Part shown: one piece after another, positions 8,215-16,344 of the stretch
Layout of the letters: each line of letters begins with the position of its first letter
Position numbering within the stretch: position 1 is the stretch's first letter
Origin: DATKSG01 sp035531775
GTDB lineage: Bacteria; Actinomycetota; Acidimicrobiia; Acidimicrobiales; UBA8190
Length of the DNA: 59,922 nt
Direction: 5' to 3'
Assembly: GCA_035531775.1 (NCBI GenBank)
Contig: DATKSG010000018.1
Location: 1 to 59,922 of the forward strand
Position numbers and translations under genes: made by a program
The notes under the pieces: model-generated
What the model was told of the DNA's origin: nothing
Database searches by the model: none
Seen by the model: only the letters and a program-made list of their open reading frames with translations

Positions 8215-9668
8215 GGCATTGGCCCCCCGGAGTCGGTGAACCGCACTACACACGAACCGGGCAGCACCAGCGTGACACGGCAACCGTTCCCCGGTTCGCT
8301 CTCAAGCTCGATCTGACCGCCGTGTCCCTCTACCACTGCTTTGGCAATGGCCAGGCCGAGGCCCGAACCTGTGGCGTCGGTGGCACCGGGCCGGGCAAAG
8401 CGGGAAAAGGCGGACTTCTGCTGGGCGGCGGTCATGCCGCGGCCTGAGTCGACGACGCCGAGCCGGAGGTCTGCGTCGTGGAGAACGTCCAGCCCTATCG
8501 CGTCTCCGGGCGCCGTGGCTTTCACAGCGTTGTCGATCAGGTTCAACAGCGCTCCCCGAAGCTTCTGCGCGTCCACGGCGATGACCAAGTCGGGCACTGG
8601 GGAAAGGGACCAACGGCGGTCAGCCAGAACCCGAGTGGTCTCGGCCAAATCAGCCAGGAACGAACGAAGATCGACCGGCTCGGGTTCGATGAAATCGGGC
8701 TCGAGCGCGCGCCCGAGGAGGAGCAGCCGGTCAACCAGGACGCGCATGTGGTCGAGCTCGTCCACGACCACGGTGATCGTGTCGTGCACCTCTACGGGGT
8801 CTTGGCACGCGCCCCTACCGAGGACCTCGAGGTGGCCGCGGGCGACGGTGAGCGGCGTGCGCAGTTGATGAGAGACATCGGAGAGAAGCCGCCGTTGCGA
8901 GCCCATGGCTGCGGAGATGCGAGCGAGCATGGCGTCGAAGGTGCGCGCCAAGCGGCCCACTTCATCGTCGGCACCCTGATCACCCAGCCGGCGGTCGAGA
9001 TCACCCCTGCTTATCTCGACCGCCGCCTCGGTCACCCTTCCCACCGTCCGCAGCAACCGCCTCAGGAGCAGGTACGTGCTGAGCAACGCCATGGCGAGGG
9101 CGACGGCCGCCTCCGATCCCGCCAGAACCAGAACCTGCCGACGTTGGGCGTCGAGATTGGACAGGTCGACAGCGGCGACGAATAGGCCAACTGAAGTTTG
9201 GCCTGTTCGGATCTGGCTTCCGAGGATCATGTACCTATGCGGAGCCGAGGAGGTCACGATCACCGTCGATGCGGGCTTGTGCGCCAGCCACGATGAGACC
9301 GGAGGGAGGCGGAAGAGGGCTGCCGACCCTGGGCTCCCCTCAGCCGGGACATGATCGAGGGCGATCAGGAGCACGCGTCCGCTGGGGAGGACGTGAGTGC
9401 GGAGGTACGAGCTGGTGAATGACTCGAGCGATGTTCCGGTGGGCCGCTGATCGGCGGCAGTGGAGTACTCGGTGATCTCGGCGGTGAGGTCGCCAACCAG
9501 GCTTCGCTGGTAATGGCTGGTGAAGTCAGCCACTACCCGGAATGTGACTACGCCGAGCACCGTGGTGAGGATGACAGCGTGGATGGCCAGCAGGCGCCCG
9601 GCCGTGCCAGGCCACATATGTCTGGCGGGTGGTGATTCGTCGCCGTCGCCTCTCGCCTCTCGCTGCAC
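8211..9668 (-). CDS. Sensor histidine kinase, partner of the downstream regulator
   Basis: This is a membrane sensor of 485 residues from a GTG start 9 bases after the previous gene. The first helix is near residues 24-47 and an outside sensing loop of about 125 residues follows. A second helix lies near 179-203, then a HAMP segment to about 253. The HisKA domain has phospho-acceptor His267 in SDVSHQLRTPLT, and the HATPase has NLIDNAVKA, DSGRGM and GSGLGLAIAKAVVEGHGG. The outer loop has no recognised sensor fold. Its position beside ferredoxin and flavoprotein genes suggests a redox or envelope signal, but that is inference. Confidence 0.92.
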   Translation of the reverse strand: MQREARGDGDESPPARHMWPGTAGRLLAIHAVILTTVLGVVTFRVVADFTSHYQRSLVGDLTAEITEYSTAADQRPTGTSLESFTSSYLRTHVLPSGRVLLIALDHVPAEGSPGSAALFRLPPVSSWLAHKPASTVIVTSSAPHRYMILGSQIRTGQTSVGLFVAAVDLSNLDAQRRQVLVLAGSEAAVALAMALLSTYLLLRRLLRTVGRVTEAAVEISRGDLDRRLGDQGADDEVGRLARTFDAMLARISAAMGSQRRLLSDVSHQLRTPLTVARGHLEVLGRGACQDPVEVHDTITVVVDELDHMRVLVDRLLLLGRALEPDFIEPEPVDLRSFLADLAETTRVLADRRWSLSPVPDLVIAVDAQKLRGALLNLIDNAVKATAPGDAIGLDVLHDADLRLGVVDSGRGMTAAQQKSAFSRFARPGATDATGSGLGLAIAKAVVEGHGGQIELESEPGNGCRVTLVLPGSCVVRFTDSGGPMP

Positions 9669-9676
9669 CGCGTGGT

Positions 9677-10192
9677 TCAGTTCCCGGCCCCGGAGCCCGA
9701 GCCAGACTCAGACGTGGAAGATGACGTAGGCGATGAGTCTTCCGATCCCGGTGAAGGCTCTGCCGGTGAGTTGGCAGGCGGTGCTGTCGGAACACTGTCC
9801 AACGGCGTTGACGGTGATGGAGACGGCGATGGAGTGGACTGGGGCTGGTCGGCGCTGGTGCCGTTGTCGAAAGTCTCCACCTCGCGGTTGGGCGTGATCT
9901 CGTGGACATCGCCGCCCGAACCACCGACCGGCTGGGCGGCTGCCGAAGGGGGAGTCGCCGACGAAGCGGTCCCCGCACTGCCGCCCCCAGTCGACCCGCT
10001 CGACAGTGACACCGACGTCGGGACTCTCGCATGGCCGGGCCCCGGCGTGCCGAGGTCAGCACCTACCGCTACCAGAAATGCTAGGAGCACGCCGATGCAG
10101 AGTTCCGACAACGTCCACAATGCCTCGTGTCGACGTATGGACTTCACGGCTACTTCCCATCGCTGGCGGACCACGTTCCCGAATTCTCTCAC
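9677..10192 (-). CDS. Membrane-anchored Ser/Pro/Gly-rich protein
   Basis: A 171-residue frame sits between the PepSY-like gene and the kinase. Residues 1-25 are charged, one membrane helix follows (CIGVLLAFLVAVGA) and the rest is low-complexity Ser, Pro, Thr and Gly, ending in a run of Ser-Gly-Glu residues. This looks like a single-pass protein with a disordered outer tail. I do not recognise a family. The kinase start lies 8 bases after its stop, which supports it being a real member of the operon. The low-complexity tail makes opposite-strand frames look open too, hence the moderate confidence. Confidence 0.6.
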   Translation of the reverse strand: MREFGNVVRQRWEVAVKSIRRHEALWTLSELCIGVLLAFLVAVGADLGTPGPGHARVPTSVSLSSGSTGGGSAGTASSATPPSAAAQPVGGSGGDVHEITPNREVETFDNGTSADQPQSTPSPSPSPSTPLDSVPTAPPANSPAEPSPGSEDSSPTSSSTSESGSGSGAGN

Positions 10193-10261
10193 GGTGGTCC
10201 CGCCAACAAGGGCCAGGGTCCGACCTCGGCTCTTGTTGGCTCTTTGCGCAACTTCCTCGAG

Positions 10262-10858
10262 TCAGCCGTCACTCGTCTTCGGCGCACTGCTCGCCGTGTC
10301 AGGAGAGTCGGTGGACTTGGTGGAACCGGCATTCCCCTGGGTGTCCACCGAGGTTCCCGAGCTCGATGGGGTCTGGGCGGCCTCTGGCTGCTGCACGGGC
10401 TCTTTCACCTGGGCGGCCTCTGGCTGCTGCACGGGCTCTTTCACCTGGGCAGCCTCTGGCTGCTGCACGGGCTCTTTCACCTGGGCCGGCTCCGGCAGGG
10501 CGGTCGACTGCTTGTCCACCTGGTTCGCCGCCAGCACGGCATCATCGCTCTGCTGAACGTGCACGACGTAGGTGGCGGCATTGGGGGCCACGATATGGAC
10601 GTCGTAGACCGCCACTCCACGCTCTACGACCGGACTGCTGGCAAGTACGTTCACTGCTCCAGAACCCGGATAGTTCGCGTCCACGTAGGACACGGCGGCC
10701 TGGTCGGCCCCGGCAATTGCACCAGGGCTACTGGCAACAGACAGACTTATGGTTGCCGGAGGCGATGGCACTGAGGCTGCCCCTACGCCGGCGGACATGA
10801 GCGCCCCCACTCCCAGCGCACTGCTTCCTGCTACAACCCATTTCGTCGTGTTTCGCAT
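10262..10858 (-). CDS. Exported PepSY-like protein with repeat tail
   Basis: The 198-residue protein starts at an ATG with a strong AGGAGG site at 10864-10869, so the longer frame to 11059 is not needed. Residues 1-28 form a signal peptide ending near VGAAS. Residues about 48-112 resemble a PepSY-type fold (alternating strands AVNVLASSPVVERGVAVYDV and ATYVVHVQQ), a small domain common on exported redox-associated or inhibitor proteins. The tail then has three perfect 12-residue repeats of the type AQVKEPVQQPEA and a Ser/Thr-rich end. The family match is by pattern only. It probably acts outside the membrane beside the reductase genes. Confidence 0.72.
   Translation of the reverse strand: MRNTTKWVVAGSSALGVGALMSAGVGAASVPSPPATISLSVASSPGAIAGADQAAVSYVDANYPGSGAVNVLASSPVVERGVAVYDVHIVAPNAATYVVHVQQSDDAVLAANQVDKQSTALPEPAQVKEPVQQPEAAQVKEPVQQPEAAQVKEPVQQPEAAQTPSSSGTSVDTQGNAGSTKSTDSPDTASSAPKTSDG
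10381..10488 (-). repeat. Three 36-bp tandem repeats inside the PepSY-like gene
   Basis: Three direct copies of 36 bp begin at 10381, 10417 and 10453 and differ only at a boundary base. They are in frame and encode a 12-residue unit rich in Gln, Glu, Pro and Lys. Near identity at the DNA level implies recent duplication, so the copy number probably varies between strains. Confidence 0.95.
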
Positions 10859-10944
10859 GTCGTCCTCCTGAGTGGACTTCGTATGCAGGTCAGCTTGGAC
10901 CTCCGAAATGAGTCGCCAATGAGCCCCCAGTGAGACATCTCTCA

Positions 10945-11151
10945 TTAATCGGTGTCGAGCATGAGCGCCCGCTCGGGGCAGGCGTTGACCGCTCGACGCG
11001 CCCGACGGACCAGCTGAGGGTCGACGAATGGGGCCGGATCCACGGCGGCGTAACCCCACTCGTCGAGATCGACTCGTTCGCTGAAGAAGAGCGTGCAGAT
11101 TCCATGACCCTCACAACGCACGGGATCCACCACCAGCCGCATGGCCGTCAT
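10945..11151 (-). CDS. 3-Cys ferredoxin, probably [3Fe-4S]
   Basis: This is a small electron carrier of 68 residues. Cysteines fall at positions 13, 19 and 58 in CEGHGIC and NACPERAL, the pattern of single-cluster [3Fe-4S] ferredoxins found beside actinobacterial oxidoreductases. The acidic FFSERVDLDEWGYAAVDP centre is typical of that group. The ATG at 11151 overlaps the stop of the NuoF-like gene by 4 bp (ATGA), so the two are translationally coupled. It is the likely electron partner of that flavoprotein. Confidence 0.88.
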   Translation of the reverse strand: MTAMRLVVDPVRCEGHGICTLFFSERVDLDEWGYAAVDPAPFVDPQLVRRARRAVNACPERALMLDTD

Positions 11152-12503
11152 CTCCAGCCCGTGGGTGTCTGAGGCAGCGGGAATATCGGTCCGCGGCCCA
11201 CGCCGCTGCATCCCTTCCATCCGAGGTGTCTTCGAATCTCGGGGGCAAAGACCTCCAGAGCGCTCTCCACCAGCGTCACTGCCCCGTCGGGGTGCCTGCA
11301 GGCGCCTCGACCGATCACTCCGGCGCCCAGGCGATGCATTCGCCTCACGTCTCCCCGGTTGGAACGTCCCGCCGCGAGGTCGGCCAGGGCATCCGACAGC
11401 GCCGGCAATCCGAACACACAGGGCCCGCACTGCCCCGAGCTCTCGCCCGCCAGGTACGACATGAGACGTGCCGTCTCGACGATGCCGCAAGTGCCGTGCG
11501 GAAGCACACCGATCAGCCCACATCCAAGGGACGCTCCGACAGCGGACAACGCATCGCGGTCCACCGCGACATCCCAGGCCCTGGACCCGTCGATCCATGT
11601 TCCTGCGTAGCCGCCGATGAGCACGGCCGCCGGGGGGGTGCTAACACCGCCCGCTGTCGCCAGAAGCTCGCCCAGGGAAACCGGTGCCACCACCTCGAAC
11701 ACCCGCCCCGCAGCGGCCACGTCGCCGGCCAAGGTGACCAACGTCGAGCCTGGCGAGGCGGTCGAACCGACACGTGCGAACCAGTCATTGCCGAAACGCG
11801 CAAGGAGCGCGAGGTGAGCCACGGTTTCGACGTTGTGGATGAGCGTTGGGCGCCCCCCGACTCCCGACAAGGCTGCTGGTCGTCGATTGAAACGCGGCTT
11901 GGCGTCGTCGCCTTCGAGAAGTGCCACGATGGCACTTGCTTCACCGGCGACGTACCGGTCAGGACCCAGGACGATGGAGAATCTGGGGTCGTCGCGGCGC
12001 GCTGCACCCCGTTCGGCGAGGGCCCGTTCCAGGGCTGCCCGAGGTTCGTGATCGGACTGGTGCAGGACCACGACGACTTCGCCTGCACCCGTCGCCGCAG
12101 CCAACGCCACCGCCCCGTCGAGCACGAGGTGAGGGCGGAGGCCTACCAAGGTCGCATCCTTGCGGCTGGCCGGTTCGCTCTCGGACCCGTTGACGACGAT
12201 CAGAGGTGCACCCCCAGACGACATCAAGGTTTCGAGTTTGCGCGCCACGGGGAACGAGGACCCGCCGCGACCACACAGGGCGCTCAGCCGGACCGATTCG
12301 AAGAACGAGCCCGGGTCACCAGCGGTATCGGGAACGGGACCCAGGCGCGCGACATGGTCGCCCAGGGACTCAGGACCGGCATGCTCCGGCGGACCGGCGA
12401 GGAGGCGGGTCCCGGGGTCGCCCGGCGCGCCGAAAGGTCGTGGCCCGGTGTATGTTGCCTCTGTTGTTTCGATCGAGGCGAGGAGCAAAGCACTGCTTCT
12501 CAC
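11148..12503 (-). CDS. NuoF-like flavoprotein (complex I 51-kDa family)
   Basis: This is an oxidoreductase subunit of 451 residues related to NuoF, which carries FMN and an Fe-S cluster. The FMN/NAD region shows GRGGSSFPVARKLE, VNGSESEPASRKD and YVAGEASAIVALLEG. The SLBB region and the Fe-S region (ESSGQCGPCVFG, then GRGACRHPDG) follow. The first cluster Cys of NuoF (ESCG) is Ser here, leaving three Cys. GTG at 12503 was chosen because it overlaps the membrane-reductase stop as GTGA. No other complex I genes are near, so it likely works with the coupled ferredoxin and membrane protein rather than in NADH dehydrogenase. Confidence 0.85.
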   Translation of the reverse strand: MRSSALLLASIETTEATYTGPRPFGAPGDPGTRLLAGPPEHAGPESLGDHVARLGPVPDTAGDPGSFFESVRLSALCGRGGSSFPVARKLETLMSSGGAPLIVVNGSESEPASRKDATLVGLRPHLVLDGAVALAAATGAGEVVVVLHQSDHEPRAALERALAERGAARRDDPRFSIVLGPDRYVAGEASAIVALLEGDDAKPRFNRRPAALSGVGGRPTLIHNVETVAHLALLARFGNDWFARVGSTASPGSTLVTLAGDVAAAGRVFEVVAPVSLGELLATAGGVSTPPAAVLIGGYAGTWIDGSRAWDVAVDRDALSAVGASLGCGLIGVLPHGTCGIVETARLMSYLAGESSGQCGPCVFGLPALSDALADLAAGRSNRGDVRRMHRLGAGVIGRGACRHPDGAVTLVESALEVFAPEIRRHLGWKGCSGVGRGPIFPLPQTPTGWR

Positions 12504-13213
12504 GTGACCTCGACCACTTCGCGGGCATGATTCTCGTCCGCGGAACTCGGACCCATCCACTCGGGGCGGGGCAGATAGCGAGTGACGGCGAGCGCCAGCA
12601 CCACGACACCGGTGCCGGCATAGAGAGAGCGCAGGGCCACGGTGTCAGTTCCGGCCAGCACCCCGTGGAGCCACACGAGGACGAGAGACAACCCCGCCAC
12701 CCGGTGGACACTTAGCCAGACGCGCCTCGCCACGGAACCGGCGAGCAAGACCGTGGCAACAACGACGATCCCGGCGTAGAGACCCACGATGCCGAGCGCA
12801 ACCGCGGCGGGGCGATAACGGGCCTGCCCCGGCACCAGCGCTCCTATCCAACCGACTCCGGCGAAGCTGTCTGAGGCGAGCACGAGAACATGGCCAAGGA
12901 CAAGAGCCCCGGTGGTGACGGCCAGTGCCACATGGCCCCTCAGCACCGCTCCAGGATGGATCAGGTGCCGCCGCCGGGGCCTCCATGGATGGCGGTACCA
13001 GAACCCCATAGCCACCAATGCCACCAATGACAGGTAGGCGGCAATCCCGAGCGACCGGCCGAGGATCCACGGCAACATCCGGTTGTGAAGGGCTGGGGCG
13101 GCCTGACCGCCCACGGCGTAGCCGACGATCAGTGCGACGACCACGACACCGAGGCCGGGCCCGAAGCCCTTGGGCTCACGCCCCTGTTTCGTCGATCCGA
13201 CAGGCCCCTTCAT
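12500..13213 (-). CDS. Ferric-reductase-like transmembrane protein
   Basis: A 237-residue integral membrane protein of the ferric reductase/YedZ-type haem-binding group. About six helices are visible. His residues sit inside helices in pairs expected for b-type haem: GHVALAVTTGALVLGHVLVLA, then LSVHRVAGLSLVLVWLHGVLAG. The start is the ATG overlapping the ApbE stop (ATGA at 13210-13213). Family members move electrons across the membrane. With a flavin-transferring enzyme upstream and a flavoprotein plus ferredoxin downstream it probably forms the membrane part of an electron-transfer chain. Confidence 0.85.
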   Translation of the reverse strand: MKGPVGSTKQGREPKGFGPGLGVVVVALIVGYAVGGQAAPALHNRMLPWILGRSLGIAAYLSLVALVAMGFWYRHPWRPRRRHLIHPGAVLRGHVALAVTTGALVLGHVLVLASDSFAGVGWIGALVPGQARYRPAAVALGIVGLYAGIVVVATVLLAGSVARRVWLSVHRVAGLSLVLVWLHGVLAGTDTVALRSLYAGTGVVVLALAVTRYLPRPEWMGPSSADENHAREVVEVT

Positions 13214-14187
13214 GCTGCTCGCCACAGGACATGGCACTCCATGCCCGGGCTGGCCGCCACCGCACCTGACTCGTCGACCCACATGGCGGCCAATCCCCGT
13301 TGAGCGGCCAGTTCCCCGATCGCATCGCTACCTCGGAGGAACAGCACTTTGCTCCAGACCTCCGAGACTGCCGGATCAGTGGCCACGACGGTGACCGAAG
13401 CGAGTCCCTCCCCGCCCGACTGCCCGGTGTCGGGGTCGACGATGTGATGAACCGACTTGCCCCCGACCTTCCATCGGCGCAGCCGCACCGAGGAGGTAGC
13501 ACAGGCAAGATCCCCTATAGCGAGCACTGCTAGGGGCTGCGTGCCTCCCGCTGGATCTTCGACTGCTATTCGCCACGGCCCTCCATCAGGGGCGGTCCCG
13601 GCGCAGTAGCAGTCCCCGCCGGCTTCTACGAGGTAGCCATGGCCGCCAGCGAGCACCTGACTGGCCCATCGCACAGCGAGTCCCTTGGCGATGCCTCCGA
13701 GGTCTACGGGGTGGCTCCCGAGCATCACCTCTTCGGACACCTCGCGAAACCGCGGCCGCCAGAACGGCATCGGGGGGCGGTCGGGGCGAGGTCCTCCGTC
13801 CAAGAGCACGTTCCCCTCGGCGAACGGCAGGGACCGGCTGTATCCCATCGCAACCAGATCACTTAATACTCTCGGGTCGAAACGGCCCGCTGTCTCACGG
13901 TACGCCCAGTGCGCCTCGATCAGCGCGTCGAAACAGACGCGTCCCACCCGGTTCCAGTGCTCTAGTCGGGCGTTCGCCCGCATCAGCGAGCTGCAGGGGT
14001 CGAAGCGAGTACAGGCCCTTTCCACCGCGTTGAAGACCTGTAAAGCCTCGTCGATACGAACACGCACCTCTTGCTCGTCCTCGCCGACAGCGGAGCGGAT
14101 GGTGATATCGCTGGCCATGGCTCGGGCCCGACCGACCACCTCTGCGCCGAGTGTCTCAAGGGACACCGGAAGCTCCGGTGGTGGCAT
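13210..14187 (-). CDS. apbE: ApbE-type FAD:protein FMN transferase
   Basis: This 325-residue enzyme attaches FMN covalently to a Thr or Ser of a partner flavoprotein using FAD and Mg2+. Family motifs are seen in order: FDPCSSLMRAN, GRFDPRVLSDLVAMGY, the metal/flavin motif PVDLGGIAKGLAV, VEAGGDCYCAG, HHIVDPDTGQ and SVTVVATDPAVSEVWSKVLF. There is no signal peptide or lipobox at this start, so it may act inside the cell, unlike many lipoprotein ApbEs. It overlaps the preceding membrane-protein gene by 32 bases. No obvious FMN_bind-domain substrate is encoded in the window, so the acceptor is unknown. Confidence 0.9.
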   Translation of the reverse strand: MPPPELPVSLETLGAEVVGRARAMASDITIRSAVGEDEQEVRVRIDEALQVFNAVERACTRFDPCSSLMRANARLEHWNRVGRVCFDALIEAHWAYRETAGRFDPRVLSDLVAMGYSRSLPFAEGNVLLDGGPRPDRPPMPFWRPRFREVSEEVMLGSHPVDLGGIAKGLAVRWASQVLAGGHGYLVEAGGDCYCAGTAPDGGPWRIAVEDPAGGTQPLAVLAIGDLACATSSVRLRRWKVGGKSVHHIVDPDTGQSGGEGLASVTVVATDPAVSEVWSKVLFLRGSDAIGELAAQRGLAAMWVDESGAVAASPGMECHVLWRAA

Positions 14188-14542
14188 GAACCGCCGGGGG
14201 AAGGGTCGGGACGATCACGGGGGCTATGGACGGCCCCGGCGCTGCGGACGCTGCCGACTGGCCGGTCGGAGATGTGACGACAAAACGCGGTAGGGCGTCG
14301 ATCTGTGCGACAGCTGCCGCCAGCGCCTGGCTCGTCTGACGTAGGGCTGCGAAGTTACGAGCCAACTGGGCTGTCGCGGCAGTGTTCGCCGTCACCGGGA
14401 CCCGGGCCTTCGGCGACACCCACGCGGCGGCGGCACCCACGCCCAGAGAGGCCAGGGTTCCGACGACCAACGCCGGAACCCGGCGCCGCAGCGCCCGCCT
14501 CCTGGCCAACTGGCGTCGAGCTCGTTGGAGAGCGTCAGCCAT
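14156..14542 (-). CDS. Single-pass membrane protein, unknown
   Basis: A 128-residue protein starts at an ATG that overlaps the stop of the upstream gene by 8 bases. A very basic N-terminus (about 25 residues, many Arg) is followed by one helix (ALVVGTLASLGVGAAAAWV), then an Ala/Gln-rich region that could be helical, and a Pro/Ala-rich tail. The positive-inside rule puts the tail outside the cell. I do not recognise a family. Its place just before apbE and its size suggest an anchored accessory protein, possibly pairing with the coiled-coil protein encoded upstream. Confidence 0.6.
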   Translation of the reverse strand: MADALQRARRQLARRRALRRRVPALVVGTLASLGVGAAAAWVSPKARVPVTANTAATAQLARNFAALRQTSQALAAAVAQIDALPRFVVTSPTGQSAASAAPGPSIAPVIVPTLPPAVHATTGASGVP

Positions 14543-14963
14543 CGCCACCGCCGTCGTCACCGGACAGGGCGCCGCTGGCGCCAGTGGACGCGTGAGTTGC
14601 CGGTGCTGATTGCTGGGCTGCCGCTCGCTGGGCTGCTGCGAACTGAGCCGATTCCTGGGCCAGCGTGGCGCGCTCAGCCGCGAGCTGGGCCGCCTGCTGG
14701 CTGAGTGAGTCCTGCTGCTGCGACTGCTGCGCGACCTCGGCGGCAAGCCGCTGTTCGGCGCCGGCGATTGCTGCTTGCAACGTCTGCTCCTCCGCACGAA
14801 GAGCGGCAATCTGCGGGTCGATAGCCGAGGCAGCCGGAGCCTTCGCCGTCACCCCTGCCAGCGACACACCGGATCCGGGAGCCTCTACCAAGGCCGTGCC
14901 GCCCCCTACCATCACGCCTCCGGCGGTAGCGAGGGCGACGAAAAGTCTTCTCTTCGGATTCAT
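14535..14963 (-). CDS. Exported coiled-coil protein, unknown
   Basis: A 142-residue protein starts at an ATG preceded by AGGAGG, and is probably the first gene of the minus-strand redox cluster. It has a basic start and a hydrophobic stretch (FVALATAGGVMVGGGTAL) serving as signal or anchor. From about residue 48 to 118 Gln/Ala/Glu/Leu-rich heptads follow (ALRAEEQTLQAAIAGAEQRL and on), which should form a long coiled coil. The tail is Gly/Asp-rich. No known domain is recognised. It may be a structural partner of the next membrane protein, which also has a Gln/Ala helix. Confidence 0.62.
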   Translation of the reverse strand: MNPKRRLFVALATAGGVMVGGGTALVEAPGSGVSLAGVTAKAPAASAIDPQIAALRAEEQTLQAAIAGAEQRLAAEVAQQSQQQDSLSQQAAQLAAERATLAQESAQFAAAQRAAAQQSAPATHASTGASGALSGDDGGGDG

Positions 14964-15135
14964 CGACTTCCTCCTGGGCGGTAGAGCCACTCGTAGTATC
15001 GACCGCCGATGTGAGAACTTGATGAACGACACATGAGGCTTCTCTCATGAACGACATGGGTTCCGCAGTGATCTCGCCCGACCCGACAGCTACCCCAAGT
15101 ACTCTGTCGGCACGTCAAGCTCATCGGGAGGATGA

Positions 15136-15603
15136 GTGAGGGTCATATTCAGCTGCGTTCCACAGACCGGCCACATCGTGCCTTTGCTTCCCCTCGCGCA
15201 GGCGTTCGCCGCGCAGGGCGACGATGTAACGATAGCCAGCGGGCCTGATGCCGAGTCCGAGGTCCTAAGCCGAGGGCTGTCGTTCCTTCCCGTAGCTCAT
15301 ATCGCGGTGCCAGCTGGCACGCGCGTCAGCATCGAGGTTGTCAACGCGGACTCCGACATGGCACACGGCCTAGTAATCACGGCCACGAGCACATCTTCGT
15401 CGTGGATGCCGATGATGAGTGCCGCGCTGGCATTCAACGGTTCGGCGCTGTGGTTCTTAGGGGCGTCTACTTCGGCGGGGATGCAGGAGGGCACGGTGAG
15501 CTTCACAGCCAGCGAACCGGGCACCTACCAATGTCTCTGCCCCGTTCCCGGACACGCGCAAGAGGGGATGGTCGGCGAGTTCATTGTCAAACGGGCTCCT
15601 TGA
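15136..15603 (+). CDS. Chimeric protein: glycosyltransferase N-terminus joined to a cupredoxin domain
   Basis: The first 53 or so residues (RVIFSCVPQTGHIVPLLPLA, VTIASGPDAESEV, GLSFLPV) are the start of an UDP-glycosyltransferase of the MGT type, with no catalytic part. From about residue 54 the sequence becomes a cupredoxin of the sulfocyanin or plastocyanin type: AGTRVSIEVVNADSDMAHG, and a copper loop YQCLCPVPGHAQEGM giving Cys, His and Met ligands, with His in MAHG as the fourth. The GTG start has GGGAGG 4 bases before it. No signal peptide is present, unusual for a copper protein. It may be a fusion by recombination, possibly not functional. Confidence 0.72.
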   Translation: MRVIFSCVPQTGHIVPLLPLAQAFAAQGDDVTIASGPDAESEVLSRGLSFLPVAHIAVPAGTRVSIEVVNADSDMAHGLVITATSTSSSWMPMMSAALAFNGSALWFLGASTSAGMQEGTVSFTASEPGTYQCLCPVPGHAQEGMVGEFIVKRAP

Positions 15604-16344
15604 GCCCCGTCGTTTCCGAGGTTCTTGGCGGAGAGCCCGCGATCCAGACATCGGAGCGAAGTGCTATCTCTCGCGAGCATCAGCAGAGGGCGCCTTAATG
15701 ATGCCGGCTATGCGCTCCCAGGGCCCAGGCTCTCTGAGCCGGACGGCCGCTCGGTAACGAGCGACGGGTATGGGTAGGACCGGCCGGCGCGGGAAAGCCC
15801 TTCGTAGTGAGCTGGGCGGCCGCAGGACGGCGGGGAGCGCCCCCAGGGTCGGAGGGGTCGAGGGTCTCACCAGCCGTCGGCGTTAACAGGGGGTGCCGAG
15901 TCTGTTCGGGCCCGAGACGACCCAGCGCTAACGGCAACCGGCTGCGCCGACCTGAGCTATCCCGGATAACCAGGTCGACGGTCAGAGAAGACGACAAAGT
16001 GCACCTCCTCGGCGCTTCACACCGTCGCCCGTCGATTGATCGCGACAAGAACAACGTGGGTCGAGCCCCGCCCCCTGCGAGGACTGCGGCGAGGACTGCG
16101 AACCCCTACGACCAAACGATGGTGTCGCACAAAAGTGACCTCCTACCAGGAGCGGCGAGGACTTCTGCGCATGCTGAGCGAAGTCCGTGTTCGATCGGAG
16201 GTTGTTGGGTCGGGGGACGGTCCCTAGCAAGGTCGTCGTTTGGATCCGAGCAACGTAGGTCTCGTTGCCGGGGAGCTGTGGTCACCCTCCGATGTAGTTG
16301 TTCCGTCGCGCCCCGGGACTTCCGGGGCGAAGGAGGTTGTCGCC
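15604..16344. other. No convincing gene in about 740 bases
   Basis: Frames on both strands are open in places but show biased, Arg-rich translations without family motifs, and none has a good ribosome-binding site. The stretch lies between the chimeric gene and the HTH gene and looks like decayed accessory DNA. I see no tRNA, array or clear inverted repeat in it. Confidence 0.5.

Noticed and set aside
10930..11172. Plus-strand frames opposite the ferredoxin gene
   Set aside because: The minus strand has a complete three-Cys ferredoxin coupled to the previous gene; the plus frames have no family features.
15695..16054. Minus-strand 119-codon frame in the gap after the chimeric gene
   Set aside because: The translation is Arg/Ser/Pro-rich without motif or binding site, typical of chance open frames in GC-rich DNA.
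16130..16230. tgtcgcacaaaagtgacctc, resembling an insertion-sequence end
   Set aside because: It recalls a terminus of some transposons, but no matching repeat or transposase lies near, so it is too weak to list.
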